Assembly (NCBI RefSeq): GCF_014873145.1
Contig: NZ_JADBEK010000001.1
Span: 12,648,001-12,712,000 of the forward strand
Length of the DNA stretch: 64,000 nucleotides
Direction: 5' to 3'
Origin: Nonomuraea angiospora
GTDB lineage: Bacteria > Actinomycetota > Actinomycetes > Streptosporangiales > Streptosporangiaceae
The notes under the pieces are model-generated. The model searched no databases, had not been told where the DNA came from, and saw nothing but the letters and a program-made list of their open reading frames with translations. The position numbers and the translations under genes are program-made. Position 1 is the first letter of the stretch, and every line of letters begins with the position of its first letter. Positions 25,050 through 33,865 of this stretch are shown one piece after another.

Positions 25050-26516
25050 TCACTCTCGTGAGTTGCCCGCCGGGCCGCCGATGCGGAACGGGGTCGTGAC
25101 GTTCTCGTACATGAGGTGGACGAGCAGCCCCTCACGCGCGTGCGGCAGGTTGTGGCAGTGGTCGACCCAGATGCCGGGGTTGTCGGCGAGGAAGGCGATG
25201 TCGTAGGACTCGCCGTTCTCGACGTTCAGGGAGTCGACCCACCAGGGGCTCCCGGTGGCGGGGACGCCGTCGCGGGCCAGTACGACCGCGCGATGGCCGT
25301 GCAGGTGCATGGGGTGGACCTCGCCGCTGCCGTTGACGATCGTCATGCGCACGACGTCGCCGTCGGCGACCGTGAACATCGGCACGTCCGGGTACAGGTG
25401 GCCGTTGACGGTCCAGTAGAGCCCGGGGACCCCGTCGAGGAAGCCCGGCCGGCGGCCCATCTCGTAGCGGAAGGCGCGGTCGGGGCGCGCCGGGTCGAAG
25501 CCGAGGGGCGCGGGGCTGCCGTAGGTCAGCAGGTCCAGGGTGGCGGCCGGGCGGGCGCTCGGCGGCACGCCGGACGGGTGGCCGAGCACCACCGACAGCG
25601 GCCCGCCGATCTGCACCCGTACGGAGCCGCCGCCGGACGGCATGGTCACCTCGAGGTCGGCCCGGCCGCCCGCCGTCACGAGGACGGCGGCGCGCTCGAC
25701 CGCCGTGGGGCCGTGCAGCTCGGTGCCGTCCACGGCGACCAGGCGCCACGCGGCCCCGGTGACCCACACCGGCGTGGGGCCGTTGTCGGTGTTGACCACG
25801 CGTACCCGCGCCGTGGCGCCGGGCGGGGCCGGGACGGTGACATCGGATTCGGACCCGTTGACGGTGCGGATCCCGTGGTAGAGGTGCGCCAGGGCGACGA
25901 CGTCGAGCGCGGCCGGCGGGCGCGCGGGCCGCACGACCAGGGCGCCGAAGAGGCCGCCCGCGACCTGCTCGTGCGACAGCTGGTGGGAGTGGTACCAGAA
26001 CGTCCCGGCCCTGCGCACGATGAACCGGTAGACGAAGTCCCGGCCGATCCGGACCGCGTCCTGGGTGACCCCCGCGACGCCGTCCTCGCCGCCCGGGACG
26101 TCCACGCCGTGCCAGTGCAGGGTGACCCCGCCGGGCACCGACTCGTTGACCAGCCGAACCTGTACGAGCTGGCCCGCCACGGCCGTGATCTGCGGGCCGG
26201 GGGAGCGGCCGTTGAAGGTGTACCCGTCGATCTCCCGGCCCGACGCCAGCCGCAGCCGCTGCTCGCGCGCGGTCAGCGTCACCTCGACGTCCGGCCTGCG
26301 CGCCGGGTCGGCGACCAGGGTGGTGATGTCCCGGGTGGCGGCGTTCTGGTGGTGGTGCGGCCCGCCCGCCTGCCGGCCGCCGTCGGCGTACCCCATGTCC
26401 ATGACGGAGTACGCCCGCGGCAGCCGGCTCGCCTGCCACAGCCAGCCCAGCGGGACGACGACGGCCAGCGTCGCGGCGCAGGCCGCGACCAGCCGCACGC
26501 GACGGGTGAGGATCAT
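25050..26516 (-). CDS. Membrane-anchored multicopper oxidase
   Basis: Predicted 488-residue copper oxidase. One N-terminal helix (~7-28) anchors it outside the membrane, followed by a His-rich segment (GGPHHHQN). All four copper-ligand motifs are present: HWHGVD, WYHSHQLSHEQ, HPMHLHGH and HCHNLPHAREGL, giving a type 1 site and a trinuclear cluster. Likely roles are copper or phenolic oxidation at the cell surface. The ATG at 26516 lies 5 bp after the preceding gene's stop, so it belongs to the operon of two membrane proteins upstream and the 39-residue peptide downstream. Confidence 0.9.
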   Translation of the reverse strand: MILTRRVRLVAACAATLAVVVPLGWLWQASRLPRAYSVMDMGYADGGRQAGGPHHHQNAATRDITTLVADPARRPDVEVTLTAREQRLRLASGREIDGYTFNGRSPGPQITAVAGQLVQVRLVNESVPGGVTLHWHGVDVPGGEDGVAGVTQDAVRIGRDFVYRFIVRRAGTFWYHSHQLSHEQVAGGLFGALVVRPARPPAALDVVALAHLYHGIRTVNGSESDVTVPAPPGATARVRVVNTDNGPTPVWVTGAAWRLVAVDGTELHGPTAVERAAVLVTAGGRADLEVTMPSGGGSVRVQIGGPLSVVLGHPSGVPPSARPAATLDLLTYGSPAPLGFDPARPDRAFRYEMGRRPGFLDGVPGLYWTVNGHLYPDVPMFTVADGDVVRMTIVNGSGEVHPMHLHGHRAVVLARDGVPATGSPWWVDSLNVENGESYDIAFLADNPGIWVDHCHNLPHAREGLLVHLMYENVTTPFRIGGPAGNSRE

Positions 26517-26521
26517 GACCC

Positions 26522-26974
26522 TCACACCGCCGCCGAGGCGGGCGCCTCGGCGGCGACGGGCCGGGCGCGCCGGGCGGCGTGCAGGGCGACGGCGAACAGC
26601 GCCATCGCGTTCAGCCCGTGCAGCGCGCCCGCCCACGGCAGGTCGTGGCCCGTGTAGCCGAGCATCGCCTGGACGGCGACGAGGACCAGCACGAACGCGG
26701 CGAACTTGACCCCGCCGGGGATCCGGGCGAAGAACGAGACGATCAGGAGGAGGAGGGCGATGACGGGAATGACCATCCCGCCGTTGATGCCGTGCACGAT
26801 GATGCCGACGATCTCCGGGAAGGGCAGGTCGTCGCTCTCCATGACGGCCTTGTCGAACACGTTGCCGTCCGAGACCCACTTGCCGAGCCCCGCGATGGCC
26901 AGGACGATCGCCGCCGCCTGGACGGCGACCTCGACGGCGACGGCGTACGCCAGGACCTTGTAGACGATTCTCAT
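26522..26974 (-). CDS. Four-helix membrane protein, DUF6220-like
   Basis: 150-residue integral membrane protein with four predicted helices. Histidines lie at or near helix ends (GIIVHGINGG, LGYTGHDLPWAGALHGLNAMA), a layout compatible with a haem b or copper site; this resembles DUF6220-type proteins, but I am not certain of the family. Its ATG overlaps the stop of the upstream gene (ATGA) and its stop is 5 bp from the oxidase start. The tight coupling suggests it serves the multicopper oxidase, for example in electron transfer or assembly. Confidence 0.75.
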   Translation of the reverse strand: MRIVYKVLAYAVAVEVAVQAAAIVLAIAGLGKWVSDGNVFDKAVMESDDLPFPEIVGIIVHGINGGMVIPVIALLLLIVSFFARIPGGVKFAAFVLVLVAVQAMLGYTGHDLPWAGALHGLNAMALFAVALHAARRARPVAAEAPASAAV

Positions 26975-27510
26975 GGTGCCTGTCCTTTCGACGGGGAGCG
27001 GAGCGCCTTGACGAGCAGGGCGGCGCCGAGGGGGCCGGCGCCGAGGACGTAGGGGGCGGCGAGGTCGCCGGTGAGCGCGCCGAGCAGGGCGGCCGCCGCC
27101 GCGATCCTGCCGGCGACCGGGTGCGCCAGCCCGGCCCGGGCCGCCACGTACGACAGCCCCGCGAGAGCGCAGGCCGCGCCGGCGGCCAGCGTGGGCGGCA
27201 GGACCGGGCCGGCGACGTGGAGCGCCGCCTCGACCGTCGCCGCCGAGGCGACGACTCCCAGCAGGGCCAGCACCACGGCGGCCGGCGCGCGGCCGGCGTG
27301 GCGGGCCCGCGGCGCGGACAGGTCGCGGTAGACCAGCGCGACGGCCACGACGGCGAGCCACGCACCGGTGCCGCGGACGAGCCCGAGGGCCGGCCCTGTG
27401 CCCGCCAGCTGCCTGGCCGGGCACAGGGCCGGCTCACCCGCCAGGCACCCGGCCAGGCAGAGCGCCGACGACGCCAGCAGGCACAGCCCGCCGGCCACCC
27501 GCGTCCTCAT
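26971..27510 (-). CDS. Hydrophobic membrane protein, function unknown
   Basis: 179 residues with five or six hydrophobic segments rich in Ala, Leu and Gly; it also carries Cys residues near the N-terminus (LCLLASSALCLAGCLAGEPALCPARQ) where LAGC resembles a lipobox. First gene of the multicopper oxidase operon, overlapping the next by 4 bp. No family recognised. ATG 27510 is chosen because the 12-residue extension from an upstream start is charged and outside the helix. Its promoter should lie in the repeat-rich gap 27511-27722. Confidence 0.7.
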   Translation of the reverse strand: MRTRVAGGLCLLASSALCLAGCLAGEPALCPARQLAGTGPALGLVRGTGAWLAVVAVALVYRDLSAPRARHAGRAPAAVVLALLGVVASAATVEAALHVAGPVLPPTLAAGAACALAGLSYVAARAGLAHPVAGRIAAAAALLGALTGDLAAPYVLGAGPLGAALLVKALRSPSKGQAP

Positions 27511-27596
27511 GACGCCAGGGTCGGCGCGCCCGCGTCCCGTCGTCACGGGGCAGCTGTCCCTGCCGGACCGGGAGGCCGCACCGGGAACCTGCGCCC

Positions 27597-27712
27597 GGGA
27601 GTCTCCGTCTGGGAGTCTCCGTCTGGGAGTCTCCGTCTGGGAGTCTCCGCCCGGGAGTCAGGGCCGGGCGGCCGGGCCGGGGGTGCGGCCCGGGGGTGCG
27701 GCCCGGGGTGCC
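27597..27712. repeat. 14-bp and 13-bp tandem repeat cluster
   Basis: Four units of GGGAGTCTCCGTCT (27597-27610, 27611-27624, 27625-27638, variant 27639-27652) and a partial fifth, followed by two units of CGGGGGTGCGGCC (27678-27690, 27691-27703) and a partial third. This fills most of the gap between the response regulator stop and the oxidase operon. The 14-mer contains GGGAGTCTCC, a near-palindrome (GGAGnCTCC), so it may act as iterated binding sites. Confidence 0.85.
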
Positions 27713-27722
27713 TGGGGCCGGA

Positions 27723-28361
27723 TTATCCGGGTTCGCCGCCGAGTCCCGCCTCGCGGGCCCGGACGATGGCCGCCGACCGGTCGGTGACGTGCAGCTTCGT
27801 CAGGACGTTCGAGACGTAGTTGCGCACGGTCTTTCCGCTCACGCCGAGCCGCTGGGCGATCGCCGTGTTGTCCAGGCCACGGGCGACGAGCCCCAGGACC
27901 TCGTGCTCGCGCTCGGTGAGCTGCGGGAACGGCGACGCCACCGCGACGCGGGCGAAATGGGCCAGCATGCGCGCGGCCACGCCGGCGCCGAAGACCGCCT
28001 CGCCGCGGGCGACCGCGCGCACCGCGGCCACGATCTCCTCCGGCCCGGCGCCCTTGAGCGCGTACCCGTGGGCGCCCGCGCGCAGGGCGGCCAGGACGTT
28101 CTCGTCGTCGTACATGGTAAGGATCAGCGAACGGGTGGGCAGGCCGGCGGTGCGCATCCGCGCGGTGACCGTGAGCCCGTCGCCGCCGGGCATGTTCACG
28201 TCGAGCACGGCGACGTCGGGCCGGTGCTCGACGGCCAGGCGCAGGGCGTCCGCGCCGGTGGCGGCGACGGCCAGCACGGTCATCCCGGCCTCGGCGTCGA
28301 GCAGCGCCCGCAGGCCCGACACGAAGACGGGATGGTCATCGGCGAGGATCAGCCTGATCAT
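27723..28361 (-). CDS. LuxR/NarL-family response regulator
   Basis: 212-residue regulator paired with the PDZ-containing kinase. Receiver: DDHPVF pocket, phosphoacceptor Asp54 (VAVLDVNMPG), Thr in ILTMYD, Lys in YALKGA. C-terminal LuxR helix-turn-helix: LTEREHEVLGLVARGLDNTAIAQRLGVSGKTVRNYVSNV. Its ATG lies inside the kinase reading frame (26-bp overlap). The multicopper oxidase operon starts 212 bp downstream on the same strand and is a plausible target. Confidence 0.94.
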   Translation of the reverse strand: MIRLILADDHPVFVSGLRALLDAEAGMTVLAVAATGADALRLAVEHRPDVAVLDVNMPGGDGLTVTARMRTAGLPTRSLILTMYDDENVLAALRAGAHGYALKGAGPEEIVAAVRAVARGEAVFGAGVAARMLAHFARVAVASPFPQLTEREHEVLGLVARGLDNTAIAQRLGVSGKTVRNYVSNVLTKLHVTDRSAAIVRAREAGLGGEPG

Positions 28362-30618
28362 GGTCCCCTCCCAGGCTCGTCGGCAGAAAGGCGCGGATGT
28401 GGGTGCCGCCGCCGGGCGGGGAGCGCATCGACCAGACCCCGCCCACCTCGGCGGCCCGTTCCCGCATGGAGCGGATCCCCACGCCCGCCGTGTGATCGGG
28501 GCCGAGCCCGCGGCCGTTGTCCCGCACCGTCACCTCCACGCCGCCGTCCGACGGCGTGAGCGTCGCGGTGCAGTGGGTCGCCTCGCTGTGGCGGGCCGCG
28601 TTCGTGATCGCCTCGACGGCGATCCGGTAGGCCGCCGTCTCGACCGCGGCCGGCAGCGCCGGCAGCCGCTCCGCGCCGACGACCTCGATGGACATGGTGC
28701 CCGACAGGGCCGCCGCCCGCGCCCGGATCGCGCCGATGACGCCGAGTTCGTCCAGCGCGGGCGGGCGCAGCGCCTCGACCAGGCGCCGCACGTCGGTCAG
28801 CGACGCGGCGGCCTCCGCGGAGATCTCGTCGAGCTGCTGCCGCGCCGCCGAGCCGGGCGGTACGTCCCGCGCGGCGAGGCCGGCCTTGATCCGGATCGCG
28901 GCCAGGGTCGGGCCGAGACCGTCGTGCAGGTCGCGGCGTAAGCGGCGGCGCTCGTCCTCGCGCGAGGCCACGACCTCGGCGCGGGACCTGACCAGGTCGT
29001 CATGCAGCCGCACCGCCTGCACCGCGGTGCCCACCTGCTGCGCCAGGGAGGCGATCAGGCCGAGGTCGACGGGGTCGAGCGGATCGTCGCTGCCGCGGGC
29101 CGAGACGCGCAGGTGCCCGATGAGCGTCCCGTGGTAGCGCAGCGGCTCGACGTGCACCTCGCCGGCGGGGACGCCGTACTGCGTGGCCAGGTGACCGGTG
29201 CCGGAGCCGTCCACCAGCTCGATCGCCGCGTGCGGGACGCGCAGCGACCGGGCCACGGTCTCGACGATGGCGGGCAGCACGTCGGCGGGCAGCAGCACCG
29301 CCTGTAACCGGGTGCCGAGGCGGGTCAGCGCCGCGGACGGGTCGTGGCGGTCGCCGTACATCACCCGGTTGACCGTGCCCTGCGCCAGCGCGCGCAGCGG
29401 GGCCAGCGCGAGCGCCGCACCGGCCGCGGTGAGCGCGGCGGCCACCGGCTGCGACAACCCCAGCCCGCTGACCAGCAGTGCCACGACGGCCGCGTACCCG
29501 GCGACCAGGATCGCGACCACGCTGGCGTACACGAGCGACCGGTTCGCCAGCCGCTCGATGTCGAACAGGCGATGGCGGCGCAGCGCCACCCCGATCCCGG
29601 CCACGAACGGCAGCGCCGACAGCCCGAGGGCGCCCGCCGGCAGGGGACGCGCCCCGGCGAGCAGCTCGGGAAGGTGCCAGCCGGCCAGGCTCAGCAGCGT
29701 CGCGGCCGCGCCGCCCGCCATCAGCCAGCGCATCCTGGCGCGCGTCAGCGGATCGGGGTTGCGGCGGTAGCCGGCGAAGCCCCACACCGTGCTGGTGACC
29801 AGGGTGGCCGCCACGACCGCCGTCTGACCGCTGTGCACCAGCCCGAGCCAGCCGAGCGCGTTGGGCGCGAGCGGCGCGGCGATGGCGCTCCAGAGCGCCA
29901 TCGCGGCCGGCGGCGTGGCGTACGCGACGGCCATGCCCCGGCGGCTGCGGGCCGGCAGCGGCCGGGGCGCGGTGAACGCGACCGTGAAGGCCAGCAGCCC
30001 TCCCCAGGAGATCGAGTAGGCCACGATCGTGTTGAGGTGGAACAGCCACAGCTGGGCGCCGCCGGTGGCCAGGGCCAGGACGGGCAGCCCGACGGTGACG
30101 GTGAGCGTGCTGCCCAGCAGGCCCGCCGCGAGCACGAGCAGCGGCGCGGTCGCGGGCTCCTCGGGCCGCCGCAGGTACAGCGCGACGGCCAGCCCGGCCA
30201 GCGCGAGCACGAAGACGAGATCGCCCCAGCCCGCCACGAGCAGCGGGTACGGATCGGGGCGGCCGACCCTGACCGCCACCGTCACCGGCCGCTCCCGGAC
30301 CACGTCGTAGACCAGGGTCGTGCCCGGGCGCGGACGGGGGACGACGCCCAGGCCGTCGGCGAGCCGATGCCCGCCCACGCCGGTCACCAGATCACCGGTC
30401 CGCAGCCCCGCCCCACCGGACGCGCCCGGGACGTCCACCGCCACGCCGCCGGCGTGCCAGCCCAGCGGCACCACGCTGCCGTCCGACGGCGCGTCCAGCC
30501 CGGCGGCGGTCGCCACCACGCCCAGCACCACCAGGACGATCGCCACTCCCGCCGGAATCCGGCGCGACCGCCCTATCTGGCGCGACCCCCTTGACGAGGC
30601 CGGCCACAGTCGCCACAT
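28336..30618 (-). CDS. Sensor histidine kinase with PDZ-like input domain and GAF domain
   Basis: Large 760-residue sensor. After the first helix (~residues 23-41) comes an extracytoplasmic PDZ-like segment (GGAGLRTGDLVTGVGGHRLADG), then about nine more helices (~130-400), a GAF-like domain (~435-540), the HisKA_3 helix (EDERRRLRRDLHDGLGPTLAAIR) and a HATPase with AITNAARHSEA and DNGRGLG. The PDZ-like domain suggests sensing of a peptide end or membrane-protein tail. ATG 30618 is used; a GTG 12 bp upstream is possible. Overlaps its response regulator by 26 bp. Confidence 0.9.
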   Translation of the reverse strand: MWRLWPASSRGSRQIGRSRRIPAGVAIVLVVLGVVATAAGLDAPSDGSVVPLGWHAGGVAVDVPGASGGAGLRTGDLVTGVGGHRLADGLGVVPRPRPGTTLVYDVVRERPVTVAVRVGRPDPYPLLVAGWGDLVFVLALAGLAVALYLRRPEEPATAPLLVLAAGLLGSTLTVTVGLPVLALATGGAQLWLFHLNTIVAYSISWGGLLAFTVAFTAPRPLPARSRRGMAVAYATPPAAMALWSAIAAPLAPNALGWLGLVHSGQTAVVAATLVTSTVWGFAGYRRNPDPLTRARMRWLMAGGAAATLLSLAGWHLPELLAGARPLPAGALGLSALPFVAGIGVALRRHRLFDIERLANRSLVYASVVAILVAGYAAVVALLVSGLGLSQPVAAALTAAGAALALAPLRALAQGTVNRVMYGDRHDPSAALTRLGTRLQAVLLPADVLPAIVETVARSLRVPHAAIELVDGSGTGHLATQYGVPAGEVHVEPLRYHGTLIGHLRVSARGSDDPLDPVDLGLIASLAQQVGTAVQAVRLHDDLVRSRAEVVASREDERRRLRRDLHDGLGPTLAAIRIKAGLAARDVPPGSAARQQLDEISAEAAASLTDVRRLVEALRPPALDELGVIGAIRARAAALSGTMSIEVVGAERLPALPAAVETAAYRIAVEAITNAARHSEATHCTATLTPSDGGVEVTVRDNGRGLGPDHTAGVGIRSMRERAAEVGGVWSMRSPPGGGTHIRAFLPTSLGGDHDQADPRR

Positions 30619-30720
30619 GGACACGCACACATCGTGACCGACACCCCGCCGGGAAAACCATCACCCGGACGCCTACGGTTTGGAGGGAAAAGCGTGTCAA
30701 CGGCCGGGCAGGGGCCGGCC

Positions 30721-31206
30721 CTACTTCCCGGACAGCGTGAGGGCCCAGGCGAGCAGGCCGAACGCGGTCGTGGAGGCGACCACGCGGACCAGGTTCCAGC
30801 TCCGCCACCGCATCTCGCCGAACGCCTCCCGGACCGCGGCCACGTCGATGTGGCCCGGATCCCCCGCCGCCTTCATCGCGTCGTTGAGCGGCACGTTGAC
30901 CGCCAGGGTGATGACGACGGTGATCGCGTACAGGACGAGCGCGGCGACGATCCACGGCAGGGCCGGGCGGCCGAGGTAGGCCACCGCCGCGAGGATCGTG
31001 AACAGCAGGGCGCCGAGGAAGCCGCCTCCCATGAACCACGGATTGATGATCGCCCGGTCGAGCGCCTGGAACGCGCCCACGAAGGTGCGGTCGTCGGTCC
31101 GCCCGAGGCCCGGCATGATCGTGTGCGCGTACAGGCCGAAGACCCCCGCCACGAGGCCCATCGACAGCGTGGCCGCCATCAGTGCCGCGATCCGCATGCC
31201 TTCCAC
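30721..31206 (-). CDS. DUF1772 (anthrone oxygenase-like) membrane protein
   Basis: 161-residue membrane protein of the DUF1772 family, four helices. Family features: AGVFGLYAHTIMPGLGRTDDRTFVGAFQALDRAIINPWFM, later VNVPLNDAM and RWRSWNLVR. Some members act as anthrone oxygenases in polyketide tailoring, but most isolated copies have unknown roles. The GTG at 31206 is chosen because GGGAGGA precedes it with 5-nt spacing; ATG 31197 is possible. Isolated gene between kinase and SulP transporter. Confidence 0.83.
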   Translation of the reverse strand: MEGMRIAALMAATLSMGLVAGVFGLYAHTIMPGLGRTDDRTFVGAFQALDRAIINPWFMGGGFLGALLFTILAAVAYLGRPALPWIVAALVLYAITVVITLAVNVPLNDAMKAAGDPGHIDVAAVREAFGEMRWRSWNLVRVVASTTAFGLLAWALTLSGK

Positions 31207-31326
31207 AGAGTCCTCCCAGCGGGCTCAGCGATGTCGTCCGGCTCTCATGATCCCATCGGCTCCTTTCGCGGACCTGTCCTGGACCTGTCGCGCCGCCCTC
31301 GCGCGCTCGGCCCCTCCCCGCGATGA

Positions 31327-33030
31327 TCAGGGCGCTTCGCGCTCCCACTGCCGGTAGGCGGCGACGGCGGTCGGGAGGGTGGGGAAGAGCCGCTGCTCGC
31401 CGACCGTGGCGGTCAGGCCGTAGGCGTCCAGGTACGTGCGCAGGTCCTGCTTGACCCTGGCCATGGCGAAGACGACGCCGCGCCGCTCCAGCTCCTGGCG
31501 CAGGGAGTCGACGGCGTCCAGGGCGGTGATGTCCACCTCGACGTTGGCCTCGGCGTTCAGGACGAACCAGCGGACGGGCGTGTCCTGCTGGTCGACGGAG
31601 GCCAGGGCGCGGCGGCGGACTTCGTGGGCGTTGGCGAAGAACAGCGGCGAGTCGTAGCGGTAGATCACCAGGCCGGGGATGGTGCGAGCGGCCGGATAGT
31701 CGTCGACGTCGTGCATGCCCGCCAGGCCCGGCACCACGCCCAGGATCGCGTCATGCGGGCGGGCCACCCGGGCGAGCATCTCGGCGACCGACAGGGCCAC
31801 GGCGAGCAGGATGCCGTACAGGATGTCGAAGATCAGGACCCCCGCGAAGGCGCCGAGGGCGAGCATGAGCTCGGCGCGGCGGAAGCGGGCAAGCCGCACG
31901 AAGTCGGGCAGGGAGACGAGCCTGGTGGCGGCGTACACGACGATCGCGCCGAGGGCGGCGGTGGGGAAGTCGGCCAGCAGCGGCCCGGCGAACATGAGCA
32001 CCGCGACGACGGCGGCCAGGCAGACGATCGAGTACAGCTGGGTGCGGGCGCCGGCCGCGTCGGCGAGGGCGGTGCGGCTGCCGCTGCTGCTGACCGGGAA
32101 GCCGTGCAGCGCGCCCGCGCCCAGGTTGGCCGCGCCCAGCGCGAGGAGCTCCTGGTTGGCGTCGACGTCCTGGCGGTGGCGGGCGGCGAAGGAGCGGGCG
32201 GTCAGCATGTTGTCGCTGTAGCCGACGAGGAAGACGCCGACGGCGGGCAGCAGCAGGTTCTCCGGCGGGGGCAGCGAGGGGGCGGGCAGCCCGGCGGGGA
32301 TCGCGCCGACCACCTTGATACCCCGCGCCTCCAGGTGGAACACCGCCACGCTCAACGTGGCCAGCAGCACGGCGAGCAGGGGCGCCGGGACCGCGGGCAG
32401 CCGCCAGTGCAGCAGGAACAGGAAGGCGAGCACGGCGGCCGCCATGACGACGGTGCCGGGATGGGCGCGGGGCGTCAGGCGGACGAACGACGACACCTGG
32501 TCGATGAGGGACTCGCCCGACACCGGGACGCCGGTGAGCTTGCCGAGCTGGCCCACGATCATGATGACGGCCACGCCGGCGAGGTAGCCGACCAGGATCG
32601 GTCTGGACAGCAGGTCCGCGACGAAGCCCAGCCGCAGCAGCCGGCAGCCCAGGCAGAGCAGCCCGACGAGGATGGCCAGCCAGGCGGCCAGGGAGGCATA
32701 TCTGGCCGGGTCCCCGGCGGCCAGGGGGCCGATGGCGGTGGCGGTCATCAGCGCGGTGGTCGACTCGGGCCCGACCGACAGCTGGCGGGAGGAGCCCAGC
32801 AGGGCGTACAGGGCCAGCGGGGCCAGGATCGCCCACAGCCCGGCCACCGGCGGCAGCCCGGCCACGGTGGCGTAGGCCATGACTTGGGGGACGAGGTAGG
32901 CGGCCACGGTCAGCCCGGCGAGCAGGTCGCCGCGCAGCCATTCGCGCCGGTAGGCGCTCAGGGGAGCCAGGCCGGGCAGAAAACGGAGCACGCCCGAGGA
33001 TGGCGCATGATGGCACGCGGGCGCCAGCAT
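31327..33030 (-). CDS. SulP-family anion transporter with STAS domain
   Basis: 567-residue transporter of sulfate, bicarbonate or related anions. Core signatures: GDLLAGLTVAAYLVPQVMAYATVAGLPPVAGLW and GPESTTALMTATAIGPLA; 12-14 helices; C-terminal cytoplasmic STAS domain (~445-560, YRYDSPLFFANAHEVRRR ... VVFAMARVKQDLRTYL). The start is uncertain: ATG 33030 leaves 33 bp to the divergent PPK2 gene, while GTG 32991, nearer the conserved region, gives 72 bp. Substrate not readable. Confidence 0.92.
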   Translation of the reverse strand: MLAPACHHAPSSGVLRFLPGLAPLSAYRREWLRGDLLAGLTVAAYLVPQVMAYATVAGLPPVAGLWAILAPLALYALLGSSRQLSVGPESTTALMTATAIGPLAAGDPARYASLAAWLAILVGLLCLGCRLLRLGFVADLLSRPILVGYLAGVAVIMIVGQLGKLTGVPVSGESLIDQVSSFVRLTPRAHPGTVVMAAAVLAFLFLLHWRLPAVPAPLLAVLLATLSVAVFHLEARGIKVVGAIPAGLPAPSLPPPENLLLPAVGVFLVGYSDNMLTARSFAARHRQDVDANQELLALGAANLGAGALHGFPVSSSGSRTALADAAGARTQLYSIVCLAAVVAVLMFAGPLLADFPTAALGAIVVYAATRLVSLPDFVRLARFRRAELMLALGAFAGVLIFDILYGILLAVALSVAEMLARVARPHDAILGVVPGLAGMHDVDDYPAARTIPGLVIYRYDSPLFFANAHEVRRRALASVDQQDTPVRWFVLNAEANVEVDITALDAVDSLRQELERRGVVFAMARVKQDLRTYLDAYGLTATVGEQRLFPTLPTAVAAYRQWEREAP

Positions 33031-33063
33031 CACGCGCCCTGACCGGTGGAAGGAGTCCCAGGC

Positions 33064-33858
33064 ATGAGCCCTGACAGGTTGCGGCGCAAGCCATACGAGA
33101 AGCGGTTGCTCCAGTTGCAGGGCGAGCTGGTGAAGCTGCAGGAGTGGGTGAAGGCCGAGGGGCAGCGGGTCGTCGTGATCTTCGAGGGGAGGGACGCGGC
33201 GGGCAAAGGGGGCACGATCAAGCGGGTCGCCGAATACCTCAACCCCCGCGTGGCCAGGATCGCGGCGCTGCCCGCGCCCACCGAGCGGGAGCGGACGCAG
33301 TGGTACTTCCAGCGGTACGTGGAGCACCTGCCGGCCGCGGGGCAGATCATCCTGTTCGACCGGAGCTGGTACAACCGGGCCGGAGTGGAGCGGGTCATGG
33401 GGTTCTGCACGCAGGAGGAGTACACCCGCTTCCTGCACCAGTGCCCGATCTTCGAGCGGTTGCTGGTGGAGGACGGGATCCTGCTGCGCAAATACTGGTT
33501 CTCGGTGAGCGACGACGAGCAGGAGCGGCGGTTCCGGTCGCGGCTGGAGGATCCGATGCGGCGGTGGAAGCTGTCGCAGATGGACCTGGAGTCGATCACG
33601 CGGTGGGAGGAGTACTCGCGGGCCAAGGACGAGATGATGATCCACACGCACATCCCCGAGGCGCCGTGGTACGAGGTCGAGAGCCAGGACAAGCGGCGGG
33701 CCAGGATCAACATGATCTCGCACCTGCTGTCCACGGTCCCGTACACGGAGGTGCGGCGGGCGCCGCTGGAGATCCCGTCGCGGCCCGCCCCCAGCGGCTA
33801 CCGGAGGCTGCCGCGGGTGGAGACGCCGGTCCCGGACGTGACCGGAGACCTCACCTGA
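33064..33858 (+). CDS. ppk2: Polyphosphate kinase 2 (PPK2)
   Basis: 264-residue PPK2-family kinase that transfers phosphate between polyphosphate and nucleotides. Walker A GRDAAGKGG (residues 42-50), Walker B region LFDRSWYNRAGVERVMGF, lid RWKLSQMDLESITRWEEYSRAKDEM. AAGGAG at 33049 precedes ATG 33064. One-domain length and the DRSWYNRAGVE motif suggest the class that makes nucleoside triphosphates or diphosphates from polyphosphate; the exact class needs alignment. Divergent from the SulP gene with almost no intergenic DNA. Confidence 0.93.
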   Translation: MSPDRLRRKPYEKRLLQLQGELVKLQEWVKAEGQRVVVIFEGRDAAGKGGTIKRVAEYLNPRVARIAALPAPTERERTQWYFQRYVEHLPAAGQIILFDRSWYNRAGVERVMGFCTQEEYTRFLHQCPIFERLLVEDGILLRKYWFSVSDDEQERRFRSRLEDPMRRWKLSQMDLESITRWEEYSRAKDEMMIHTHIPEAPWYEVESQDKRRARINMISHLLSTVPYTEVRRAPLEIPSRPAPSGYRRLPRVETPVPDVTGDLT

Positions 33859-33865
33859 AGCCCGC

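Noticed and set aside
27597..27712. CRISPR array
   Set aside because: Units of 13-14 bp are directly abutting with no unique spacers, and no cas genes are present.
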